DNA of 64,000 nucleotides from contig NC_039367.1 of assembly GCF_003573695.1 (NCBI RefSeq), positions 162,890,542 to 162,954,541 of the forward strand, in the 5' to 3' direction. Position numbers and translations under genes: made by a program. Shown piece by piece: positions 33,311 to 43,456 of the stretch. Position 1 is the stretch's first letter; each line of letters opens with the position of its first letter. The notes below the pieces were generated by a model. The model was not told the origin of the DNA. It was given only the letters and a program-made list of their open reading frames with translations, and ran no database searches. Source of the DNA: Papaver somniferum. Its lineage: Eukaryota > Streptophyta > Magnoliopsida > Ranunculales > Papaveraceae.

Positions 33311-35302
33311 ACAAAAGTATGCATTGGTGCTGGTAATTCTTTTGGTATTCAAAATTTGAGAAAAATAGGTACAATAACAATAACATACTAAAAAGATGAT
33401 ATTAAAAGTAGTCTCAAGTAAAAGTTAAATCGTTCCCATGACACAACTTAACATTTCCTAAGCATATAATCCCAAGTATCAGAGTGGATACTATTACCGT
33501 TACGATGTTGGGTAGGTAGACTTTACCCCTGTGTTAAAAAGGTAGGATGAGTTAGGATAATTTTGTTGATCGTACCATAATAAACCATAATGCCACCGCA
33601 CATATCACCTACTTTTTATGTTGAACCACATTCATACGAGTGCTATTGGCATCGGAAATTTCTTTGAAGCAATGAAATAACTTTTTTACAATAGATTTGC
33701 TCGATAGCCAATGACGAAAGAGTTTTAACATTGTTCCTAATAATATCTTCTTTTTGGCACAACCACAATTCTTGCCTACTTATATAACATGACATGGGCC
33801 AAAAATTGAAAACAATGTTACAAACAATTAGGAAAGGGAAAACACATGGCTGACCACCACAAATACGGTACCCAAAATTTAAACCTTTTTGGCGAAGGAG
33901 TCAGATGTAAAATATCACTTGATAAGCACAACAAACACTGCATGTCCAAACCCATTGTTGGAAAGCCGCTCTTGTCGTGTCCATATTGCTACCATCTCTG
34001 CCGAAAACTTGTCGCAGATACCTGCCATACTGCAGCTAGAAAAAGAACATAATCCTCATGATTACGATCTATGGAATATTGTTCTCGTCGTACATTTAGT
34101 TGGGAGCTTGATAAACAAATTCAGTGATGTGATGCATTGTTCTTCAGTTCAATAAATAGGCTAAAAGATGGAAAAAAAAAAAAGCAAAATAATCAAGATA
34201 CTTCCACTACTGTACACGGATACATAAACTTATTGAGTATTTAATTTTATAAGGTAAAAAGGACCACACAAACCATGTTATCGTCTTTTGCTGCCTTCAG
34301 TACTTGCGAGATTAACATATCATACTGCTTTCACAGGATATTACTTTTTGACCCTAAAGATAGGAGATGGATGTGGATTTCCTGCAAAAAAAAAAATGGA
34401 GATCATAATTCAAGCAATGTTCTAAAAGTGATACTATTGGGTTAAAAATAAAATAAAATCTAAATCGAGCGCAGGGTTTAAATCCACAATATTCATGTTA
34501 TTTTTATTTACCATTTGATATAAACCAGATGAGAAGATTAGGGTTTCGTATCTTCAAGGGGAACACTCATCTCCCACGAAGCAAAACTATAAAATCAAAA
34601 TTAAAACATAAGAAAACTATGAAACGAACTGTGCTTGACAAAAAATAAAAACATGCAGTAGAAATTATGAAAAAACTATAAAATCAAAATCGAGACATAA
34701 CAAAGCAATGGAACGAACCGTGCTTGCTATTTGGTTCACTGAGACTAACACTCGTGCAAAATCGAAACGGAAAAAAAAATCAAAACACGGTGAGATAAAT
34801 AAAAAATTGTTAACGAACCCAAAATTATATAAGGAGAAATTTACTATAAATGCAAAAAATTATTGTTCAAAGAAACAGTAATAAAAGAAAGAGGTGGCGG
34901 AAATGCAACATAAGAGAGATAAAAAAGAATATTAATTAGGGTTTTGTAAATAGATCATCGTCCGTGGATTCCAAACTCGCCAGGTATTTGTGGAGATGAT
35001 TGAGACACAAGTTAGGTTTTTTTTTAGGGCTGATATTAGGTGGATACCAAATATCCTAAATAGTAAAATATACTCAGTGGTGTTTTTTTGACCAAATATT
35101 GGTGGTGTGAAAAAACCGATGACTCTTATTGGTCTAAATATTTTTTGGTGGGGCCAGAAGCTCTAAGAAGAGAGCTTGATTCAGCTTTTAACCACAATAG
35201 AGGAAATTCACCTGAAATCATATTCTTAATTTTACCGACAATTATTTAATCGATCCTGGCTGGTGGTTAGAAAATCCTAATTGAGTTATAAATTGTGGTT
35301 CC
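33311..35302. other. Non-coding stretch downstream of the Helitron end
   Basis: AT-rich, with no recognised gene. Two short frames at 33846-34155 overlap and lack family features. A roughly 90-base degenerate direct repeat is present (AACTATAAAATCAAAAT at about 34585 and 34674, each followed by GAACGAAC(T/C)GTGCTTG). Confidence 0.4.
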
Positions 35303-35612
35303 TTAGGCCCCTTCCTATGGGTGTGGCAAACCAAAGAATTTGCCATTTATGCATCCACTATGCAGCTGGCAAAGTGGCCTGGCTAAGTGGTAAATTTGCC
35401 ACTTAGCCAGGCCAGGTCAAAGTTCAACCAAGCAGTCGAGTCTCGATCGCTAGGTCTTCACTCCATCGCTACCGGCTTTTATAAGACCGGTCGATCTAGT
35501 TTACAACGCTGATTAGAATCTGATCCAACGGCCATAAATCTTTCCCCCTATAAATACCACATTCCTCTACCATTTTAACTCACACCTTCTTCCTATTTTC
35601 TTAGATTTTCCA

Positions 35613-36127
35613 ATGGCTCAAAACATGTCTATGGCTCGATTCATATAAGAGGAACATGCGGCCGAAAATCAAAGAGTTGCACTTCGAGCTAGTGTGCAAA
35701 ATGAATTAAGAAGAGCAAATAGTTGGAGAGTTGCACAACAACGCAATTTTAGCACGTTTGAAAATGAATGCATCTGCATGAATTATGTTTTCTACACTAA
35801 TCATCCAATCATTGATGGCGCATTACGGCTTATTCCATTTTAGAAAAACGCGTTTTAATGAAATTTGAAGAAGAAACGACGAACATCTACAATCGCAATT
35901 CGATGGTGTTGGGTGCTCGGTTCTCCGTAATTTCCAAGAATGTTAACAAGTATATTAGTATGATAAGGGAAGCGGCTCGAAACATGAGAAGTGGTGAAAC
36001 CATTCTGGAGATTGATCTAAGATGTCGTGAAAAGTGGCTCCTTGACAACGGAGAAAAGTTCCGATATGCAAGTTGTTATGAAATCTTAAAAGTGTTGCCC
36101 CAATTTAATCTAGCTTATCAATTCTAA
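35613..36127 (+). pseudogene. Harbinger ORF1-like (Myb/trihelix) pseudogene
   Basis: ATG 35613 starts MAQNMSMARF; TAA at 35646 interrupts. The frame continues through NFSTFENECICMNYVFYTNH to a frameshift near 35818, then ARFSVISKNVNKYISMIREA, RNMRSGETILEIDLRCREKW and FRYASCYEILKVLPQF to the stop at 36125. The W-like SRW...N.YV pattern followed by a FxYxxCYEIL ending is that of the Myb-like partner protein of PIF/Harbinger elements and related plant proteins, which binds element ends and helps the transposase. With one stop and one frameshift it is not functional as read. The promoter is presumably in the left subterminal region. Confidence 0.7.
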
Positions 36128-36246
36128 GTTCTTAATTTGAACTTATGTAGAAAACTTTAAACGAAGATTATTATTTATCAAACAAAAGTGCAATTACATT
36201 AACGATTTAAACAAACCATGAAATAACAACTAACAAAACTCTCAAA

Positions 36247-38606
36247 CTAACGATTACCACCAAATACATAATCCCCTAAGCCTGTTGGATCTTGTGAAAA
36301 CTCATTATTTGGACTCTGAGATGGTGGTTGTGTAGCATCAGGTGAGTCATAAGCTTGAAATGGTACCGGAGCCATTAGAGGAGGTGCTTGAAATCGGTGA
36401 AAAGCTGAACTTGTTGGGGTATAAATTACAGATTGCCTAAATGCATCCAAATTGACGTGTCCGCCATCAGGAGTAAGTACATGACCTTGGGGAATGAAAC
36501 CAAGGGGAGATTGGAAATCCATCCCCAAGTTTGTTGTTGTTGGTGGTATCTGAGTTTCTTCCACCATACTCTCTTCTATCATGGCTGGAGTGCGTTACCG
36601 ACTTCTACGACGTCCACGACCCCCACTTCCACGACTCCCACTTCCACGACTTCCACTTCCACCAGGTATTTGACAACTTGATGCTACCGGAGTCTCTGAC
36701 AATTCATAACTCAAACTCTCCCTCAAAGCTTCCATCTGTCTCAAGTGAAAATTCTGGAATTGATTGATAAAAAGATCATAATTGTTACACCGATCCTGAA
36801 ACTCTTATGGTGATGCAATCACACCATAGTATGGATAGCTTTGTTGCAAACCTTCACTGGTAAGTGGAACTGTAACAACATCTACAGTTGGTGATAAAGT
36901 CCTGACTTCCCAAGGTATTGGAGGCATAGTTGACGACCCCATTTGCGTACTAGGGTACGTAAATGGTTCGTCCGTCAGTGGTGGGGGTTGGGTTGGAAGA
37001 TCTGCAAGTGGAAAATTGCCTAGTGCTGGAAAGTCAACACTACCTAAGTTTTGTGATTGAGTAGCAATATTCAGCTTACATACCTTCTGAAACCAACTGA
37101 AATAATCATACTCATTTTCTGGTTGTTGCATCAAATCATCAGCTTCTTCCCAAGGTTGTCCATTGCTTATCAACTTTATCCAATCATCATGTGAAATTAG
37201 TGAAGTTGGAAACGGGTTGATAGCTTTTACCTTTCTTCCTTGTAGCTGAAACAGATGTCTTTCTCCGTAGTACCAAATACCCTGACCAATAACTTGATTG
37301 TAAAACACAAGTCGTTTAAGGCTCATCTGTAGCATGTTTTGTGCCGTTGGTTCATGGAACTCATTAATTACTGAATACGACATTGGCGTAATGTTGACAC
37401 TAGTTCTGCACAGTTGTTGCATCCTTTGCATAACAGCTGACCAACCCAATTCTATGCTTTGTACTTGTACACGACTGGAAAAATTAATCGTTTATCGTGA
37501 AGATCAGGTTCGGCGACAGTAAATTAAGTATACCACCAATATGAAAAATAACATTGACGAAAATTGGTGTGTTAGTACATTCACCACTAGTTTGACAACT
37601 CGGTAATAAATCTAATAAATAGTTCTTACCTCAATTATGACCCAAAATCCATTTAAGCTATTTGTCTTCTTACTTGAGCAATCACTGAGACACATGTATA
37701 GCTCAACTAAAATTGCAGAACCCCATTCATAATTTGGTGCTTTAGTCAAATCTTCTAAAGATTCCAGAAAACCAATTAATGACACTGAGCTACCATTGGG
37801 GAAAAAAATTTGACCTAACATCCATAATACAAAAATACGATCAAGCTCCGGATAATCTTCAACTCTGTTTATCCCCTTGCCATGATAACGGGTCAAAAAA
37901 GCCTTCAACCCACACACTCTTAATCCAAATGAGTGTATCTTTCTTGAATCTGGTTTTCCTTCAGTATCATTTGCGTACAAGGGGAGTAATTCTTTCCATC
38001 TTCCTTGTGATATCCACTTTAATTGGTTAAATTGTACTGTGTCACCCTCACTTTTTATTCCAGTCAACATATACAAATCTAACAGTGTGAACCCTAAAAA
38101 CAACATGGTCATAATATTAAAGTTTCTATGTGGTACTAAAATTTGTATCAAATTAAAAAATTGAATCTCTAAAAATTAAAATGAGTGTTTCTGAACTAAA
38201 AATTAAACTATTGAATGGAATAAATAGAACTTATCACACTCGAAATCCTTGAAAAAAAAAGTATTTGAAGTGTTCCACCAACGTTCACAAAGAACTCGCA
38301 CAATTTGATTCCGGTGGTTTTTGCCTTTCATGAAATATAAACGCTGCCAAGGATATCTTGAACAGGTTCGGAGTGTAACTCATAAATTTCGGTTAGCTCA
38401 GACCACCCACCTCTTACTTTGGGTGAAAGAACTCGCTCAGGATGGTTAGATAAATGCATAGATGTTACACCAGCTCCAACCAGTTGCCTAACATTTGCGA
38501 ACTCTTGCTCTTTATTCGGAACCCATACAACATCACTATCTGTAACAGCTTTTCTTGTTTCTTTCCTGTTTCTTTTCCTTTGTCTATTTGTTTTGGTACT
38601 ACTCAT
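36247..38606 (-). pseudogene. Plant mobile domain (MAIN-like) gene inside the TIR element
   Basis: Three exons on minus: 38606-38235, 38093-37630 and 37474-36247. Exon 1 opens MSSTKTNRQRKRNRKE and ends with CERWWNTSNTFFF. Exon 2 carries FTLLDLYMLTGI, LWMLGQIFFPNGSS and YEWGSAILVELYMCL, the core of the plant mobile domain (aminotransferase-like family). Exon 3 has the W/F-rich end of the domain and a Gly-Ser-Arg repeat near 36610-36660. Lesions: a frameshift near 38340; a donor that reads G|ATAAGT instead of GTAAGT at 38234; a one-base phase problem between exons 2 and 3; and stops near 36805 and 36597. Mobile-domain proteins act in silencing of transposons in Arabidopsis, and the domain is often found in transposons. 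Confidence 0.75.
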
Positions 38607-38911
38607 TTTTAAGAAATGGCTCTGGTCTACTCTCTAGGGGAGAGAGAAGAAAAAAGAATTCATGAATGGAAAACTGAATGGAAGGATGGTATTTATATCC
38701 GGTGGAGCACCGACCGTGAACGGTGGATACTAAACCGCTAACGGTGTAAACTACACCGAGCGGTCGAGTGTCGACCGCTAGCGGTGTAGTCTCGACCGCT
38801 CGGTGGAGACTCAATCGTTTAATTTATTTCCCATAGTGGCTCGGCCAGTTTGCCAGGCTAGCTGGCATGGCAAATGGAGGGTTTAGCCATTTGCCATAGG
38901 AACCGGCCTTA

Positions 38912-39744
38912 GAGGATTTTGGAGCCCTTGTTTGCTTTTTCCCACTTCTTATTATAAACATTTTTCTTTTGTTGCGAATTTTGGGTCTGTTACTAATATT
39001 GAATATGTGCTGGGGTTTCAACTGTTCGTTTCTTGGTTTTATTTGCAATTCATATTTCCCAAATGCTTGATACAACTTTACTATTACTTTACAATGTTTG
39101 TTGTTCTTTGCTTATCTTATCGTACCCATGTCCAATCGCTATTTTGGCTGGGAGCATAATGACACATAACATGAAAACATACTAAACTTCTCGAGAGCCT
39201 CCAGCAGTCATCCTTAGCCAGGATTGCTTTTCTAGAGAGCAAAATAGTTGTTCTACGTGCTCATGTGATGTCTTTGTAATTCTTACAAGAATGACTAGTC
39301 TAAAGAGGTTGAGTAAAGCAGGCTAAAGTTCTGTGCATTTTCTTTTCCATGGCATGGACAGTTGAACTCATATATACCGTAGTATTATATGAAAACGTTG
39401 CCCCCTATGAGTGTTTTCTTGTTTACCATCTTTGTCATGTGCATTTACCTTTTCTGTAGTATGTTAATGCTTTACCGTTAACTTAGGCAGTACTAGTTAG
39501 TCCTCGTTTTAGACATTTGGGTGATTTTATGTTAAAATTTTGTTTTCAAGTATGAATTGAATGTGTTGGTGAAAGCTTGTTTATGAACACAGGGCAAGTA
39601 GCTAAGGGTTTTGATATCCTAAGAGATTCTTAAACACAGAATTCTTAGCTGGTTATTGACACATCTCTTTATCGCAAACTCAATGAATGCCTTTGATTTG
39701 CTCAAACTTTTGAGTGATTTTGGTTTTAATCTTAGCAATTTCAG
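38912..39744. other. Intergenic or upstream sequence of the DUF3615-like pseudogene
   Basis: AT-rich with no recognised exon. The 75-codon frame at 38932-39159 is Phe/Leu/Cys-rich without motifs. It may include introns and 5' exons of the following pseudogene that I cannot recognise. Confidence 0.3.
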
Positions 39745-40446
39745 GTTCAAGCCTCCACCCAGAAAAATCCATAAGTTCACATCAGAAGAACTTCAAGATT
39801 ACGTAAGACCGTATGCAACTGATGCCATTGGTTTCTATAACTAAACTACAGTGAGTTTGCTTCTGAATATTTATCGGTTTTCTTGAAATCGATCCTTATT
39901 TTTGTAGGATTGCTTTAATCTTTCTTTTTTTGTTCTGTTGCCTTGGCCTCAAATTCGTAGGGTGCAAAATACAAGCTGGTGGAGCCTGGTCACATTTCTA
40001 ATGTGCGTTGTGCGACATACGTTCTTTACCATATCGATTTCATGGCTAAGAAGACTGATGTTGCTGATGCTCCAGAGGAGATGTTTTTTCCTGAATTGAC
40101 ATCTACCAACAACGTTCGTTGTGTCAAGTTTTGCAAATGCATGGGGCCAAAAAACTCAATTTCAGGTTTGTATTTAGCATGTAGATGTGGTTTGTGTGGT
40201 TTCATTCGTCTCTTACTGCTACAGTTAGGTGCATTGTTTTGCTTGCGAATCTGGGATCAATATTATGATTTATGACTATAATGATTGGCTGATACATGAC
40301 TACAATGACTACTTGTATTGACAACTCTATGATTTCGTGTTGCAGGACATAAAAACAATGGCTGATGCTATTGCAGGTTTTACAATATTCAGCATCCTGG
40401 CCGTACTGGAAAATTCACGGATGAGGCGAACTATAGTATCTATTGA
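39745..40446 (+). pseudogene. DUF3615/UPF0725-like pseudogene, three exons
   Basis: Exons 39745-39850, 39961-40165 and 40346-40446 have GT/AG borders and keep one frame. Exon 1 encodes FKPPPRKIHKFTSEELQDYV and an in-frame TAA (39842). Exon 2 has YKLVEPGHISNVRCATYVLY, HIDFMAKKTD, MFFPEL and VRCVKFCKCMG. Exon 3 reads HKNNG, TGA (40363), then CYCRFYNIQHPGRTGKF and a stop at 40444. The pattern Y.L....... C..YH..F.AK......FFAE ... C ... C.C.....HP matches the plant-specific DUF3615/UPF0725 family of unknown function. It lacks an identifiable N-terminal start. Apart from the two stops the structure is undamaged. Confidence 0.55.
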
Positions 40447-41173
40447 CAGTGAACTTTTTGCCAACATAAAACGTCAGTTGTGTGTATTGAAACTTAACTT
40501 AGAGCAGAGCTATGTAGTTGCCTTATGATATTTGTGCCTCCGAACGAAAATCTGGCCTCTGTGTTGGGGCGTTGTACCAGTCGTGTATTTGGACATATTT
40601 AAAAGATTTTGAGCAACTAAGGATGATGAGATAATATTATGGATTGACTATTATTATTCCCCTATGTCGTCTTATAAGTGATATTTTCCTCTGATTATGT
40701 TCTATCTTGGTTTGTTGAGGCTAATCGTTTATTAATTCACCCAACTCACTAATAGAGCTGGTTTGGTTCCATTATTGAAAAGCATTTAGTTCTTTGTTTA
40801 TGTTGATGTCAGATCATGCTTTTTGCTGATTATAAGAAGATTATATATGCCTTACCTATGTCTACACGGTTACACATCATGTTAATTAGAAAAATTAACA
40901 ACAAATATTTAACAAATAATCCCACTACTGACGATTGTGGGCAATGGCGCAGCTAATGAGGTAATAACCTAGGCGGCTGGTTGAATACTACTGACTCACC
41001 GTTCAAGAACTTCAACAGAAACATTTTCTCTGATCTTTATAGTTTCTACACTAATCATTTTTCATATTTCTTCAGTGTTAATTCCTCCTCTACAATTCAT
41101 AATTGTTCTTCATCTTACGTGTTTAATTTTTCTCTGTTGGTATTATCAATCCCGAACTTAACTAAGATGAAAT
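40447..41173. other. Non-coding stretch
   Basis: Downstream region of the pseudogene; no recognised gene. A short plus frame at 40981-41229 is Ser/Phe-rich and runs into the LINE tail, so it is not a gene as read. Confidence 0.35.
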
Positions 41174-41792
41174 GGCTGCAGAACTTGTTTTTTTTTTTTG
41201 GAAAAGATAAAATTCATTCAATAAAATAAGTGCTGAGTTAGCACCAAAGAAACAACGGAACATCCTCCAATCCAAGAAGATCAGAAAACAAGCAAAGGAG
41301 AGTACAGATGCTGCAAAAATCTTTTCCTGCTTACATCTTAGAACTAGTAATTACCGTTTAAATGCCCCCAGTCATGCGTAAAATCCAGAAACTTGAAATG
41401 TCTAAAGGAATCATGAACCCTTGCCCAAATAAATAAACAAGCCTTCACTAGAAGAATAACCCGCTCTTCAGTTTTTTATTTGTTGCGAAAAATTCTATCG
41501 TTCCTCTCCTCCCAGATTTGCTGCCATATCGGGGAAGGCAAGAAAAACTTAAGAAATTCAGCTGGTTCAGTATTGAGTTTCAGCTGCCAAGACAAAAGGA
41601 AATCCATACAAAAATCTGGCGGTCGCCATTGAAACTCCAACAGATCTAAGAAATGATCCCTCGCCTTTTTTGCAAATGCACAATGAATTTTCTTCGGCTG
41701 CAGAACTTGTTGGTTCCCCTGTCATCATGGGCTTGCTCAACAATCTGCTCCCAATTTTTTTAAGTCGGCTGACTGCTCAGTAATGTATGTCA
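41173..41792 (+). pseudogene. Short ORF split by the LINE
   Basis: Removing the LINE and one duplication copy joins ATGGCTGCAGAACTTGTT to GGTTCCCCTGTCATC, a frame of about 29 codons beginning MAAELVGSP and ending at TAA near 41790. It may be the start of a protein-coding gene fragment, but the family is not recognised. Confidence 0.25.
41190..41695 (-). mobile_element. 5'-truncated LINE with 16-bp target duplication
   Basis: GGCTGCAGAACTTGTT lies on both sides (41174-41189 and 41696-41711), a perfect 16-bp duplication. The T run at 41190-41199 is the minus-strand poly(A) tail. Minus translation gives the LINE C-terminus, including PSPIWQQIWEERNDRIFRNK near 41480-41530. About 500 bases, dead on arrival. 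Confidence 0.9.
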
Positions 41793-41999
41793 ACCAGATT
41801 CCTGAAGAGAAACTTACTAGTCCTCTCCTTATAAGTTTGTTCACCAATGGGAAGAAGCTCCCATCGCTCCCAAAATTGTTGTCTGTTGAGAGAAAGAAAT
41901 TACTTCACCCGAATTCGCCATATAAGTTTGTCACTTAATGGATTTTCTTCGGGTAAATCTTTATATCCCGATTCCCAGTTTCGTTTTTCTTGAAAAGTT

Positions 42000-42950
42000 G
42001 ACAATTTTCTGTAGAAAATTGATAGCACATGCTTAAAATGTTATGGGTCTCAATATCCATCTAAGAGAATCTAATAGGTTGCAAATTCTAGTCCACTAGG
42101 CAACCAAGTGTCGGTTGTGTAGCCAGAACTTGTCAAAATATCTAACAAATTGCGCCGAGGATTTTGTTAAAGAGGATTATGTTCTTACGTACCCCATGCT
42201 TGGAAAGAAAATTGTTGATGAAATGTCTAATGCACTTAGGTGTGATAAAATTGGTTTTATAGTGGAGAGTTGGAATACCACAAGGATACTTGAGATTAAC
42301 TCACCCTAATCATGTAAGACGGGTAAACTTACAACCCGTGATGAAACTAAAATGATCTGTGAAATGTTGTTGTGCTTAGGTTGACTACCATAAAATTCTG
42401 AAAGCTGGACCTAGAAGCTTGAATAAAATTAGACAGCACACACAACTTTAACTATATAAAAATTGTAACTTGTACTTTACCGTATCATTTTACCAAAAAG
42501 ATACCAAAGACCACTCATTTTATTTGGGATTTCTTTTCTTATAATGACCAAAGTTAACTAAGATCAAACTTGATTGCGATTTTTAAAACAAAAGGCAACA
42601 GAAATCTAAAATATTTTCACTGTTGAGGCTTTGCCTACGCTTTTCTTTTCACAGGTAAATGACCTGAAGTATGCCATCTTTGTCTTTCCAAGTGCTCATT
42701 CTTTCCTACTTGTTCTCTTAAAGGTGAGATTATATTTGAATGTAGATAATCACATATTCTCCAGAACATATTGGCTGAGTTATTATTTTCTCAATTTACT
42801 CCAACATCCGAAGACTCTTTTTACTTATACCAAAGAAACTTTGAAATCATATTGATTGTATAAGCTATTTGCTCCTTCAAACGTGATAAGAGTGCATTTT
42901 TTAATACAAACATCCATTATTTTGTTACATGGTACAAGCCACAAGGAAAT
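42000..42950. repeat. Family A host repeat, copy 4 (5' part)
   Basis: Parallel to 17030-17920: AGCACATGCTTAAAATG (42027), CTAATGCACTTAGG (42228), CTCCAACATC (42800) and AGAGTGCATTTTTTAATA (42888). It is interrupted after GGAAAT at 42950 by the copia element and resumes at 59246. Confidence 0.75.
42946..42950. repeat. Target duplication GAAAT of the copia element (left)
   Basis: GAAAT here is repeated exactly at 59246-59250, immediately after the other LTR. Confidence 0.95.
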
Positions 42951-43366
42951 TGATGGTAGGATGGTCAAGGATTAGATTAGGAAATCTAGTTGGTTTGGGA
43001 AACCAATTACTAGTGTCCTAAGTATAGCAACTTAAGAGGTTTGTCTCTTAGAGTTAAGTTAGGGAACCCTATACTTGTAGGAAAGTAATCCTTAATAAGG
43101 AATGTGTCCATCCCTATTGATATGTATAAATAGCCATAGAGAGAACTAGAGAAGACACACCAGAACTAAGTAATAAGTTCCCTTCTTCTCTGCTTAGGCT
43201 TTGTATATTCCAACCTACACGGTGATATATAAAATTGCTTATTCCTTCCCGAGGATTCAACCTCGTTAAATACTTGTTCTTCTTGTGTGTGTGATTGTGT
43301 TCTTGGTGATATTGAGATACCTCGTAGTAGTGCAAACCTAACGCTTCCGAAGGCTTTGGCGCAACA
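42951..43366 (+). mobile_element. 5' LTR of the copia element
   Basis: A 416-base LTR from TGATGGTAGG to GCGCAACA, paired with 58831-59245 (about eighteen differences by eye, near 4 per cent). A TATGTATAAATAGCC promoter-like motif is near 43121. Confidence 0.95.
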
Positions 43367-43368
43367 AT

Positions 43369-43380
43369 TGGTATCAAAGC
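43369..43380 (+). other. Primer binding site (initiator Met tRNA)
   Basis: TGGTATCAAAGC two bases after the LTR, one base different from the usual copia site TGGTATCAGAGC. Confidence 0.9.
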
Positions 43381-43456
43381 AAGGAGACGCTCTTGGATAC
43401 GGGTACTCAGATTGAAGTTGAAGTGAAGGTATTTTTCTGAAGATTGCTTGAGAACA

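Larger units (their letters stand above)
35306..38908. mobile_element. PIF/Harbinger-like element carrying Myb-like ORF1 and a plant-mobile-domain gene
   Basis: TTA flanks both ends (35303-35305, 38909-38911). The ends GGCCCCTTCCTATGG and the complement of CCATAGGAACCGGCC are inverted repeats (13 of 15). Subterminal regions hold TTTGCCA and CGGTCGAGT(C/G)TCGACCG words. Inside are a plus-strand Myb/trihelix-like ORF of the Harbinger ORF1 kind and a minus-strand gene with a plant mobile domain. A DDE transposase is not visible. The 3.6-kb size and TTA duplication fit PIF/Harbinger. Confidence 0.8.

Noticed and set aside
33846..34155. Two overlapping plus frames with several Cys and His
   Set aside because: No spacing typical of a zinc finger and no supporting splice or promoter signals.
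36433..36767. Plus-strand frames rich in Thr/Ser/Phe/His
   Set aside because: Antisense of the Gly-Ser-Arg repeat and C-terminus of the mobile-domain gene.
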